A stretch of DNA of 64,000 nucleotides from Bryobacterales bacterium (GTDB lineage Bacteria; Acidobacteriota; Terriglobia; Bryobacterales; UBA6623), in contig JAJDTX010000011.1 in NCBI GenBank assembly GCA_022826925.1, positions 62,001 through 126,000 of the forward strand. The letters are read 5' to 3'. Each line of letters begins with the position of its first letter. Positions within the stretch are counted from its first letter, which is position 1. Below the pieces are notes generated by a model, which was given only the letters and a program-made list of their open reading frames with translations, made no database searches and had not been told where the DNA came from. The translations under genes were made by a program, and so were the position numbers. Of this stretch, positions 44,833 to 53,111 are shown piece by piece.

Positions 44833-46275
44833 TTAACCCTTCGAGTCCAGAAACTCGAACTCCCAGCCCGCATGGTCGTACTGGCTGCGAATGCGCCATG
44901 TCAGGAGCGCATCGAGCAGTTCGCGCTTCTTGGCCTGGCTGCCGTGATCGTTCCACAGATTGCGGACTTCATCGGGATCATTGGCCAAGTCGAACAGCTG
45001 GCCGTCTTCGGCGTCCAAAAAGTGGACCAGCTTCCAGTCGCGCGTTCGGATCATGGTCTGGAAATCGTTGGTGGTGAAATTCACGTCCCGAGCCGACTCG
45101 CAAAAAACCTGGTCCCGGCCTTCCCATGGCTCGCCCTGCAGCGCACCTAGCAGCGACTCGGCCTCCATCTTGCGTGGCGGCTCAAGCCCTGCCATCTCAA
45201 GAATCGTGGGGCCCAGATCCAGCAGAGAGCACAGCCCGTCCAGCCTGCGACCCCCGCCGAGGCGTTTCGGCGACCACACGATCAGGGGCATTCTCGTGAC
45301 GGTGTCATACATCGTCCATTTCTGACTGTGCCCGTGGTCAGTCAGGCAGTCCCCGTGATCCGACGTGAAGATCACGATCGAGTTGTCGAGGTATCCGGAT
45401 GTCTCGAGCGTCTCCATGATCCTGCCAACTTGCTCGTCGATCAGGGTCACGTTGCCGCAATAGTAAGCCCGCTGGCGGTGCCGCGCCTCCCGCGACGGAT
45501 GCCATTGATGCACGACCGAGTCGTGATCCACTTCGCAGTTGTGTTGGATCATGCCGCGATATGCCTCGGGCTGGCCGTCCAGTTCCTCTTGCGTGACCTC
45601 CAGCAACGGCAGGTCCTTGTCCATGTACGGGTCGGAATAGCGCGTGGGAGGATCATACGGCGGGTGCGGCCCCGGAAATCCGATTTCCAAGAACAATGGC
45701 TCTGTCCTGGGGTAGTTTTCGAGCCACCAAGTGGCCGTCTCGCCCACGAAGGTGTCCGGGTGCATGTCCTCGTCGATGGGCCACTCGAAAGCTCCGAGCC
45801 GCTCGCGGTAATCGGGCATGCTGCGATAGGACAGACGTCCGGGCTTCTTGAGCCCGCGCGCTTTCAAGGCCTTGTCCCACTCGTCGAAGAAGTAGCGGCC
45901 TTCCAAGTGCCTGTCTTTGTTTTCCACCGTGTAGCGCTGCCGGAACCCGAACAGCTCGTTGTAGGGGAAGGTGTGCATCTTGCCGATGTTGATCGTGTTG
46001 TAGCCGGAACGCTTGAGGTTCTCGACCCAGCTATGCCTCCAGCGATCGCCGTTGCGCAACACGCCGTGTGAATGCGGGTACTGACCTGTGAAGAGGCTCG
46101 CGCGGCACGGCGCGCAAGACGCCGCGGGTATGTAGCAATTGGTGAAAGTCACCCCTTCGCGCACGAGCCGGTCCAGATTGGGCGTGTCCATGTGGCCAAA
46201 GCCCAGTTCGCGAATCGTGTCGAAGCGCTGTTGGTCGGTGATGATGAAAATGATGTTCGGCCGCGAGTCAGACAT
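44833..46275 (-). CDS. type I sulfatase
   Basis: Sulfatase of the alkaline phosphatase superfamily, hydrolysing sulfate esters. The formylglycine motif is C54-A-P-C-R in AASCAPCRASLFTG, so Cys54 would need conversion by a maturase not present here. Metal-site elements are IIFIITDQQR at the N-terminus and VIFTSDHGDCLTDHG near residue 325. No signal peptide is visible, suggesting cytoplasmic action on imported oligosaccharides, unlike most secreted sulfatases. Length 480 is normal. A PL8 lyase and uronate genes in the window suggest a glycosaminoglycan substrate, by inference. Confidence 0.92.
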   Translation of the reverse strand: MSDSRPNIIFIITDQQRFDTIRELGFGHMDTPNLDRLVREGVTFTNCYIPAASCAPCRASLFTGQYPHSHGVLRNGDRWRHSWVENLKRSGYNTINIGKMHTFPYNELFGFRQRYTVENKDRHLEGRYFFDEWDKALKARGLKKPGRLSYRSMPDYRERLGAFEWPIDEDMHPDTFVGETATWWLENYPRTEPLFLEIGFPGPHPPYDPPTRYSDPYMDKDLPLLEVTQEELDGQPEAYRGMIQHNCEVDHDSVVHQWHPSREARHRQRAYYCGNVTLIDEQVGRIMETLETSGYLDNSIVIFTSDHGDCLTDHGHSQKWTMYDTVTRMPLIVWSPKRLGGGRRLDGLCSLLDLGPTILEMAGLEPPRKMEAESLLGALQGEPWEGRDQVFCESARDVNFTTNDFQTMIRTRDWKLVHFLDAEDGQLFDLANDPDEVRNLWNDHGSQAKKRELLDALLTWRIRSQYDHAGWEFEFLDSKG

Positions 46276-46388
46276 AAGCCTCGTATTCTAGGGGAGTTAT
46301 ATACACAGGCGCTCAAGCACGCCAACCTTGACAGTGCGGACCGGACGCACAGAATGCCCGACCTTGGCCGCCGTCGCCAGCAGACGCG

Positions 46389-47741
46389 TTACGCGAGCCC
46401 GCCCAGCGGTTCCGTGCTGTCCCCGAACGAGCGGGCTTCATGCAGGCCCATACGGTGCATCAAGGCCAGATAGAGGTTGCACAAGGGCGTGTCTTCCTTC
46501 GCGACCACCCTGCGCCCCGGACGCAGCGAGCCTTTGCCCCGCCCTGCCAAGATGAGCGGGAGGTTCGATGGATCGTGGGCGTTGCCGTCGCGCAGCGAGG
46601 ATCCGAACATCACCATGGAATTGTCCAGCAGGGAGGAGCCGCCCTCGTCCAGATTGCTCATGCGCGTCAGGAAGTAGGCTGTCTGGCGCATATGCCAGTT
46701 GATGATGGTCTCGTACTCCGCCAGTCTGTCGGGTTCGTTGCGATGGTGCGAGATTCCGTGGAAGGTCGAGTTCACGCCGTCCAAGAAGGAGAAGTTGCGG
46801 CCGGTCTGAGCGTCGCCGTACATGAATGTCGCGACTCGCGTGGTATCAGTCCAGAATGCCAGCAGAAGGATGTCCAGCATCAGCCGCACATGCTCCTCGT
46901 GGCTGTCGGGAATCCCCTTGGCCGGTCGTTCCACTCCTAGATCGCCCTCATTGATCCAGCGCGGCTGGGGCCTCATTGACGCTTGGATGCGAGCCTCCAC
47001 CGAGCGGACAGACTCCATGTACTCGTCAAGCTTGAGCTGGTCGCGGCGACTGCCGCGCCGCCGCACGGCCTTGGCCTCGCCGAGCACCACGTCCAAGATG
47101 CTGGCTTCGTCGCGCTGGACAGGCGAAGACGCCCCGTTCGTCCCCGGGGCACCGTTGCGGAAAAGCCTGTCAAACGCAAGCGCCGGGACGATTTCCTTGG
47201 CCGCGGGCGTGTGCGGATCGCGCCAAGAAATGTACGAGCCTACGATCCGTGCGAATCCGCCGCCGATATTGTCCACGCCAGTCCTTGGCTCGTCCACTCC
47301 GAAGTGAACAGACGGCAGGGGCGTTCGCGTCCCGATGCGACTGGAGACGACCTGGTCTATCGATGTGCCCCCGGTATTGATGTCCCTGCCCGTAGAACGC
47401 TCGACATATCCGCCGGAGAGCCAAGCGGGAACCTTCGCCCAGTGGCCGTTGCGGCCTACCGCGTTAGAGTTCCAGAGGTTCTCAAGCAGCAAGATCTCGT
47501 TCTTCAGCGGTGCGAAAGGCTCGAGGTGCTCCTTGATCTCGTAGCCTTCCCCAGTCCCCTCCGGAAACCACTTGTCAGGGTTCACGCCACACGGCATGAA
47601 CAGGAACGCGAGACGCAGCGGGGGTTCGGCCAGCTTGCTCGGCCCCACCGCCGCGGCAGGCGCCAAGGCCTCGAGCCATGGCAGCGCAAGACTCACCCCC
47701 GCACCGCGGAGAATCGTCCGCCGAGAGATCGCTGGTCGCAT
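46389..47741 (-). CDS. DUF1552 family protein with Tat signal
   Basis: Uncharacterised family that travels with DUF1592 proteins in acidobacteria, planctomycetes and marine gammaproteobacteria. A twin-arginine signal opens the protein (SRRTILRGAGVSLALPWLEA). Typical segments include FLFMPCGVNPDKWFP, SIDQVVSSRIG, DRPAKG-like linker regions and NSMVMFGSSLRDGNAHDPSNLP. The ATG at 47741 is chosen; it is preceded by GAGG overlapping the stop of the upstream DUF1592 gene, 4 bases away, so the two are one operon. About 450 residues. Confidence 0.9.
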   Translation of the reverse strand: MRPAISRRTILRGAGVSLALPWLEALAPAAAVGPSKLAEPPLRLAFLFMPCGVNPDKWFPEGTGEGYEIKEHLEPFAPLKNEILLLENLWNSNAVGRNGHWAKVPAWLSGGYVERSTGRDINTGGTSIDQVVSSRIGTRTPLPSVHFGVDEPRTGVDNIGGGFARIVGSYISWRDPHTPAAKEIVPALAFDRLFRNGAPGTNGASSPVQRDEASILDVVLGEAKAVRRRGSRRDQLKLDEYMESVRSVEARIQASMRPQPRWINEGDLGVERPAKGIPDSHEEHVRLMLDILLLAFWTDTTRVATFMYGDAQTGRNFSFLDGVNSTFHGISHHRNEPDRLAEYETIINWHMRQTAYFLTRMSNLDEGGSSLLDNSMVMFGSSLRDGNAHDPSNLPLILAGRGKGSLRPGRRVVAKEDTPLCNLYLALMHRMGLHEARSFGDSTEPLGGLA

Positions 47742-47745
47742 AGTT

Positions 47746-50085
47746 CTACCTCGCTTCCGCCCCAATCGTATCACGCGAGGCCTGCTGATAGGCCTCCGAA
47801 TTCTGCGTGTAGCGAAACGGCACGCTGAGCGCGATCTCGCGAACGAGCGACCGCGTGCCGTAGCCAGAGTCCTTCAAGTTGCCAAGGATGGTCTCGATCG
47901 TACATTCGTCGCGATCGAGCAGGCTCCTGCCGAGCGCATAGCCGAGAACTTTGCGAGTGACCTGCCGCAGGAATTGACCCTGCTTGGCCAACAGCACTCC
48001 CCGCAATCCCGCCGGGCCGTCAAACGATTCGCCCGAAGGCAGCGTGCCGGTCGCGTCGACGGGTTCCCCGCCCTCGTCAACGTCCCGCCAGCGACCTAAC
48101 CAGTCGTAGTTCTCAAGGCCGAATCCGATCGGATCGATCAAGTCGTGGCAGGCCGCGCACGAGGGGTCGGCGCGATGCCGGTTCAAGACCTCGCGCATTG
48201 TCTTGCCATGGACCTCGCCATCGTCATCTTCGAGTGTCGGGATGTCCGGCGGGGGCGTGGGGATCTTGGTGCCGAGTAGCGTCTCGAGCACCCATACCCC
48301 CCGCAGCACCGGGCTGGTCCGCTTGTATCCGGCGTTCATCGCCTGCACAGCCCCGAGGCCCAGCAGCCCGCCCCGCCGGCCATCGAGCGTGCTCGCCAGC
48401 TGGAAATCGTTGCCCTGAACCGCACCCGGCATGCCGTAGAACTGCGCTAGGCGTTCGGTGAGATAGGTGTAGTCGGCTGAGACGAAGTCGAGCAGGCTCC
48501 GATCTTCCGCCAGCATCCTGCGGAACAGCAGAACGGGCTCTTCGCGCATGTCCGCGGCGATGCGCGGCGTGTAGAAGTGCTGGATCTCGTTCAGCGTCGG
48601 CGCGACGCGACCGCCGACGTCCTTGGTGCCCAGCCACTGGCCGATAAACGTGCGCGCGAAAAACCGCGAGCGCGGGTGGTCAATCAGCCGATCAACCTGT
48701 GCCGCTAGCACTTCGTCGTCCTGCAAGCGCCCTTCGTTCGCTAGGTGCATCAGCTCCGAGTCCGGAGTTGTGCCCCATAGGAAGTACGACAAGCGAGTCG
48801 CCAACTCTTGGCCGGACAGCGGCTTGATACCGGGCCCCGAGGCCGCTTCCTCGATGCGATAGAGAAAAGCAGGCGAGACGAGTACTGCCTTGAGAGCCAG
48901 CCGGACGGCTTCCTCGAACGGATCTCCCCGCGCTGCAGAGCGATCAAACAAGGCGAGATAGGGCTCCTCTTCCGCAGGCTCGAGGGGTCGGCGAAACGCC
49001 TGCGTCATGAATCGACGCAGCAAGCGTGCGGCCTCGGCGCGCGGCGAGATGACGGTCTCCCCCGGCTCGCTGCCAAACAGCCGCAGGTGCGCTGCAAGCT
49101 TGGCGGGCTGAGGATCCTGGCTCTTGTGTGAGATGTCCACGGTGATCAGCCGCAGTGTTGGGCCTTGTTCGGCCACCGCAAGCTCGACCGTATGCTCGCC
49201 CCGAGTTACGGGGATCGCGGTGGTTCTGGTGGTAGCCTCCGCTGCGGACCATGCGAAACGCAGCTTTCCGGCGGGGCGCCCGTCCACCAGCACGTCCATC
49301 AGCGGAGTCTCATCCGTCGGCGGAGAACTGATCCAGACCGTGAGCGAGTACTCGCCATCCTGAAAGAAGGACAGCTTGCGACTCACCGATTCGCCCTGCG
49401 CCATCGCCACCGAATCTTGCTCGTCCACTTCTCGGCCTGGCAGGAGATCCTTTGCCACGAACGACCTAGTCAAAGCCGGCGTAACCACCACGTGGTCCAG
49501 CACCAGGTCTGCCACTTCCAGATAGCGCTCGGCCAGCAACGGCGACAGGAATAGCGTCTCGCCATTGTTGTCGAAGCCCTCCCCGCCCGATCCGTCGACC
49601 GGGAAGAGTTCCGCGACATCGATGGGGATCCCGGTCAGGTCGCGAACGGTGTTCTGGTACTCGGTGCGGTTGAGCCTCCGGACAGTCACAGGGCCAGCAT
49701 AGACACCGAGGTCACATGCGCCGGAGCGCAGCGTGCGGTCGATCCAGTCAGCGATTTGCATCCGGTCGCGTTCGGACGGCTGCGGCCCGGTCGGAGGCAT
49801 CGTGCGGTTGCGCAGCTGCATCGCGACATTGCGCCACAGGCTAGGCTCAGCCGCTACCGAATCTGCCGATGACGCCTCCAAGAAGCGAATCCGGTTGTCG
49901 GCACCGCCGGAGTGGCACGCGCCGCAATACTCCACCAAGACAGGGCGGATGCTGGTTTCGTACTCAGTGGCAACCAGCAGCGCGACGCTTGCCGCGCCGC
50001 AGAGCACCATCCTCAGGCAGGCTTGCATTGGCAGCGCCGAACCGGCACCACTCAACAGTCTGCGCTTGTTGGCGCTCAAATTCAA
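47746..50085 (-). CDS. DUF1592/DUF1588-type planctomycete-like cytochrome protein
   Basis: Large exported protein (779 residues) made of the DUF1587-DUF1592-DUF1588-DUF1585 series. A hydrophobic signal (ACLRMVLCGAASVALLVA) precedes a CxxCH heme site, VEYCGACHSGG, near residue 55. Later regions show VRRLNRTEYQNTVRDLTG, LATRLSYFLWGTTPD, TSPVLRGVWVLETLLG and a second heme-type site SCAACHDLIDPIGFGLENYD. The reaction is unknown; the heme sites imply redox chemistry in the periplasm. First gene of an operon with DUF1552. Confidence 0.9.
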   Translation of the reverse strand: MNLSANKRRLLSGAGSALPMQACLRMVLCGAASVALLVATEYETSIRPVLVEYCGACHSGGADNRIRFLEASSADSVAAEPSLWRNVAMQLRNRTMPPTGPQPSERDRMQIADWIDRTLRSGACDLGVYAGPVTVRRLNRTEYQNTVRDLTGIPIDVAELFPVDGSGGEGFDNNGETLFLSPLLAERYLEVADLVLDHVVVTPALTRSFVAKDLLPGREVDEQDSVAMAQGESVSRKLSFFQDGEYSLTVWISSPPTDETPLMDVLVDGRPAGKLRFAWSAAEATTRTTAIPVTRGEHTVELAVAEQGPTLRLITVDISHKSQDPQPAKLAAHLRLFGSEPGETVISPRAEAARLLRRFMTQAFRRPLEPAEEEPYLALFDRSAARGDPFEEAVRLALKAVLVSPAFLYRIEEAASGPGIKPLSGQELATRLSYFLWGTTPDSELMHLANEGRLQDDEVLAAQVDRLIDHPRSRFFARTFIGQWLGTKDVGGRVAPTLNEIQHFYTPRIAADMREEPVLLFRRMLAEDRSLLDFVSADYTYLTERLAQFYGMPGAVQGNDFQLASTLDGRRGGLLGLGAVQAMNAGYKRTSPVLRGVWVLETLLGTKIPTPPPDIPTLEDDDGEVHGKTMREVLNRHRADPSCAACHDLIDPIGFGLENYDWLGRWRDVDEGGEPVDATGTLPSGESFDGPAGLRGVLLAKQGQFLRQVTRKVLGYALGRSLLDRDECTIETILGNLKDSGYGTRSLVREIALSVPFRYTQNSEAYQQASRDTIGAEAR

Positions 50086-50164
50086 GTCGCTGCCCGCAGC
50101 CCGCGCTGCCTCGCGCCCGGCGCACGCCCGAGAGACGGAGCCGTTGCTGCCGCGCTGGCGGAAT

Positions 50165-50193
50165 TTGACACCCCTCTGCGCGGCTGATAAGTT
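50165..50193 (+). promoter_or_regulatory. sigma-70-like promoter upstream of gcvT
   Basis: A consensus TTGACA (50165-50170) is followed after 17 bases by TAAGTT (50188-50193). It stands about 45 bases before the gcvT start in the region between two divergent genes. The -10 is poor but position and spacing are right. No glycine riboswitch was found between it and gcvT. Confidence 0.45.
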
Positions 50194-50238
50194 ACGCTTC
50201 TATCCTTGGCCTGCCCTCAATTCCGGCGGGCCGCCCAC

Positions 50239-51354
50239 ATGGCAACAGTTGAGAGCCAATCCGCCCTAAAGCGGACGCCACTGCACGGCGTCCACTGCGA
50301 AGCCAAGGCCCGCATGGTGGACTTCGGCGGCTGGCACATGCCCGTGGAGTACGACGGTATCGTTGCCGAGCACAATGCCGTGCGCTCGAGCGTCGGCCTG
50401 TTCGACGTCAGCCACATGGGAGAGATCGTGATCCGCGGCCCCCAAAGCGTGGACCTGATCGACTCGCTGTGTTCCAATCGCGCCGCGGATCTGCAAGACG
50501 GACAGGCCCAGTACTCCGGACTGCTCAACCCCCAAGGTGGATTCGTGGACGACCTGCTGGTCCACCGGATCGCATCGGACCACTACTTCCTGTGCGTCAA
50601 CGCTGCCAACCAAGAGGGGGATTTCGCCTGGATCCGCGACCACAACTCGTTCGACGCGGAGGTGACGTTTGCTAGCGCCGACTACGCCCAGCTCGCGATC
50701 CAAGGGCCTCGGGCGCTGGTAACGGCCTCGAAGCTGACGGGACTCGACCTAGCCGCAATGCGATACTACTGGTTTGAGTCGGGCGAGTTCGCCGGGGCGC
50801 CTGCCTTGGTTGCCCGCACCGGGTATACCGGCGAGGACGGATTCGAAGTCTACGTGGCTCCGGGGGAGGCTGTTGCCGTGTGGCGGGCGATCTTGGACGC
50901 GGGCGCTGAGTACTCGATCCGCCCCTGCGGGCTCGGAGCGCGGAACACCCTCCGGCTCGAGGCTGCGATGTCCCTCTACGGGCACGAAATCGATGCCACC
51001 GTCACGCCGTACGAGGCGGGCCTGGGCTGGATCGTCAAGCTCGACAAACCCGCTTTTTGCGGGCGCGACGTGCTGGCCGAGCAGAAGCAGCGAGGCGTGA
51101 GCCGCAAGCTTGTCGGCTTCGAGATGACAGGGCGCGGGATCGCCCGGGACGGCTACGGCGTGCTGGTGGAAGGGGCCGAGCTAGGCCACGTTACGAGCGC
51201 TTCTCCAGCGCCGTGGCTCGGCAAGAACATCGGCCTGTGCATGCTGCCAGTGGAGCATGCGCGGCCCGGCCGCGAGATCGATATCGCAATCCGTGGCCGG
51301 GCAGTCGGCGCCAAGACCGTCCGCATACCGTTTTACAAGCGCACGAGGCAATGA
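50239..51354 (+). CDS. gcvT: glycine cleavage system T protein (aminomethyltransferase)
   Basis: Transfers the methylene carbon from the aminomethyl-lipoyl H protein to tetrahydrofolate, releasing ammonia. Motifs: MVDFGGWHMPVEY, VGLFDVSHMGEI, folate-site Asp-type residues around ALVARTGYTGEDGFEVY, and RLEAAMSLYGHEID. The ATG at 50239 fits the family start better than the in-frame 50206. 371 residues. First gene of gcvT-gcvH-gcvPA-gcvPB; its stop overlaps the gcvH start as ATGA. Confidence 0.95.
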   Translation: MATVESQSALKRTPLHGVHCEAKARMVDFGGWHMPVEYDGIVAEHNAVRSSVGLFDVSHMGEIVIRGPQSVDLIDSLCSNRAADLQDGQAQYSGLLNPQGGFVDDLLVHRIASDHYFLCVNAANQEGDFAWIRDHNSFDAEVTFASADYAQLAIQGPRALVTASKLTGLDLAAMRYYWFESGEFAGAPALVARTGYTGEDGFEVYVAPGEAVAVWRAILDAGAEYSIRPCGLGARNTLRLEAAMSLYGHEIDATVTPYEAGLGWIVKLDKPAFCGRDVLAEQKQRGVSRKLVGFEMTGRGIARDGYGVLVEGAELGHVTSASPAPWLGKNIGLCMLPVEHARPGREIDIAIRGRAVGAKTVRIPFYKRTRQ

Positions 51355-51752
51355 GTTTCATGAAATATCCGGCGGAATATCGCTACTCCCGCGAGCACGA
51401 GTGGGTGCAGGTCAACGGCAGCACGGCAACCGTTGGCATCACGCACCATGCGCAAGACCAGCTCGGCGACGTGGTCTTTGTCGAACTGCCGTCCGTCGGC
51501 GCCAGGCTGCAGGCGGGCGGTGCGTTCGGCGCGGTCGAGTCCGTCAAGGCCGTCTCCGACATCTACGCCCCGATCAGCGGTGACGTTACCGAAGTGAACG
51601 ATTCACTGATCGACGCTCCCGAGAAGATCAACGAGGATCCGCACGGCGAGGGCTGGCTGGTGCGCCTGACCGTGGCCGACAGCAATGAACTGCCGCTGCT
51701 GCTAAGCGCGGAGCAATACGCCGAGTACGTGGCGGCCGAAATCGACGGGTAG
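51351..51752 (+). CDS. gcvH: glycine cleavage system H protein (lipoyl carrier)
   Basis: Carries the aminomethyl group on a lipoylated Lys. The lipoyl site is in GAVESVKAVSDIYAP, and the family N-terminus YRYSREHEWVQVNGSTATVGIT is intact. The start ATG at 51351 overlaps the gcvT stop; a second ATG at 51360 is possible. 133 residues, normal length. The longer open frame from 51057 is only overlap with gcvT. Confidence 0.96.
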   Translation: MSFMKYPAEYRYSREHEWVQVNGSTATVGITHHAQDQLGDVVFVELPSVGARLQAGGAFGAVESVKAVSDIYAPISGDVTEVNDSLIDAPEKINEDPHGEGWLVRLTVADSNELPLLLSAEQYAEYVAAEIDG

Positions 51753-51767
51753 GCCAGGGTCCACTCC

Positions 51768-53111
51768 GTGCGCTACCTGCCCAAGTCCCCTGCCGAGCGC
51801 GAGGCGATGTTCGCCGAGCTGGGGCTGGCCTCCGAAGAAGACCTGTTCGAGAGCATCCCCGCAGACCTGCGCCAGCAAGCCCCGCTGTCGATTCCGCCGG
51901 GGCAGTCCGAGTACGAGATCAAGGACTACTTCGAGGCTCGGGCGCGAGACGCCGCTCGCGGCTACGCGTGCTTCCTCGGCGCCGGCGCCTACCACCACTA
52001 CAGACCGGTGGTGATCGACTCGGTCGCTACGCGGGGCGAATTCCTCACCGCTTACACGCCGTACCAAGCCGAGATTTCCCAAGGCGTGCTGACGACGATC
52101 TTCGAATTCCAAACGATGGTGGCGCAACTCACAGGGATGGATGTCGCAAACGCCTCGATGTACGACGGGTCCACGGCCGTGCCCGAGGCCGGGATGATGG
52201 CTGCGCGCATCACGCGGCGCAACCGCCTGCTGGTAGCGCGCTCGCTCCATCCGGAGTACCGCCAGGTGATGGAGACGTACGACCGCTACCAAGGACTGCC
52301 CTCGGAGACGGTGGCGTACGACCCGCAGACCGGCCAGTTGGACCTGGAGGATCTCGACGCCAGGCTGTCTTCCGATGTAGCGGCGGTTCTCGTGCAGTCG
52401 CCTAACTTCTTCGGTATTGTCGAACCCGTCCGCGAAGCGGCCGAACTCGCCCACAAGCACGGGGCGCTGCTGGTAGTGATCTTTTCCGAAGCGGCTTCGC
52501 TCGGCCTGCTGCAGCCGCCCGAGGAGGCTGACATCGTGGCGGGCGAGCTCCAGTCGTTCGCCCACCCGCCCAGCTTCGGAGGGCCGTACGTAGGGATCCT
52601 CGCAACCAAGTCCAAGTACCTTCGCCAGATGCCGGGCCGACTGGTCGGCGAGACGCTGGATGCCGATGGCAGGCGCGCTTTCTGCCTGACCCTGTCGACG
52701 CGCGAGCAGCACATCCGGCGGGCCAAGGCAACTTCCAACATCTGCACGAACCAAGCGCTGGTCGCCCTGATGGCGACCGTCTACATGGCCCTGCTAGGCA
52801 AGCGCGGCCTGCGCGAGCTGGCCGAGCAAAACCTCTCCAAAGCGCATTTCCTGGCCGGCGCGCTGCGCTCGGCGGGAGCAGAGCTGCCGTTTTCCGGACC
52901 GTTCTTCAATGAATTCGCTGTCCGTCCCGCCGGACGCTCCGCCAGCGAGGTCAATGATCTCGCCCTAGAGCGGAAGATCATCGGCGGCTTGGATCTTGGC
53001 CGCTTCTACCCCGAGCTGGCCGGCGCGCTGCTGGTCTGCGCGACAGAGACTGCCAAGCGCGAGCAGATCGAAGTCTACGCCGACTGCTTCCGGGAGGCGG
53101 CCAATGGGTAG
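51768..53111 (+). CDS. gcvPA: glycine dehydrogenase (decarboxylating) subunit 1
   Basis: N-terminal half of the P protein, here a separate subunit. With subunit 2 it decarboxylates glycine onto the H protein. Visible sequence: YFEARARDAARGYACFLGAGAYHHYRP pattern (split from 51950 on), FEFQTMVAQLTGMDVANASMYDG and ICTNQALVALMATVYMALLG. Start is GTG 51768, 447 residues. It overlaps gcvPB by 8 bases. The split form is common in acidobacteria, Firmicutes and deltaproteobacteria, unlike the single chain of E. coli. Confidence 0.96.
   Translation: MRYLPKSPAEREAMFAELGLASEEDLFESIPADLRQQAPLSIPPGQSEYEIKDYFEARARDAARGYACFLGAGAYHHYRPVVIDSVATRGEFLTAYTPYQAEISQGVLTTIFEFQTMVAQLTGMDVANASMYDGSTAVPEAGMMAARITRRNRLLVARSLHPEYRQVMETYDRYQGLPSETVAYDPQTGQLDLEDLDARLSSDVAAVLVQSPNFFGIVEPVREAAELAHKHGALLVVIFSEAASLGLLQPPEEADIVAGELQSFAHPPSFGGPYVGILATKSKYLRQMPGRLVGETLDADGRRAFCLTLSTREQHIRRAKATSNICTNQALVALMATVYMALLGKRGLRELAEQNLSKAHFLAGALRSAGAELPFSGPFFNEFAVRPAGRSASEVNDLALERKIIGGLDLGRFYPELAGALLVCATETAKREQIEVYADCFREAANG

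Noticed and set aside
46276-46388. Joint operon of the sulfatase and the DUF1552/DUF1592 genes
   Set aside because: Same strand, but a gap of over 100 bases and no functional link; treated as separate units.
50086-50238. Glycine riboswitch before gcvT
   Set aside because: The 150-base leader lacks the conserved tandem aptamer sequences; only a promoter-like TTGACA was seen.
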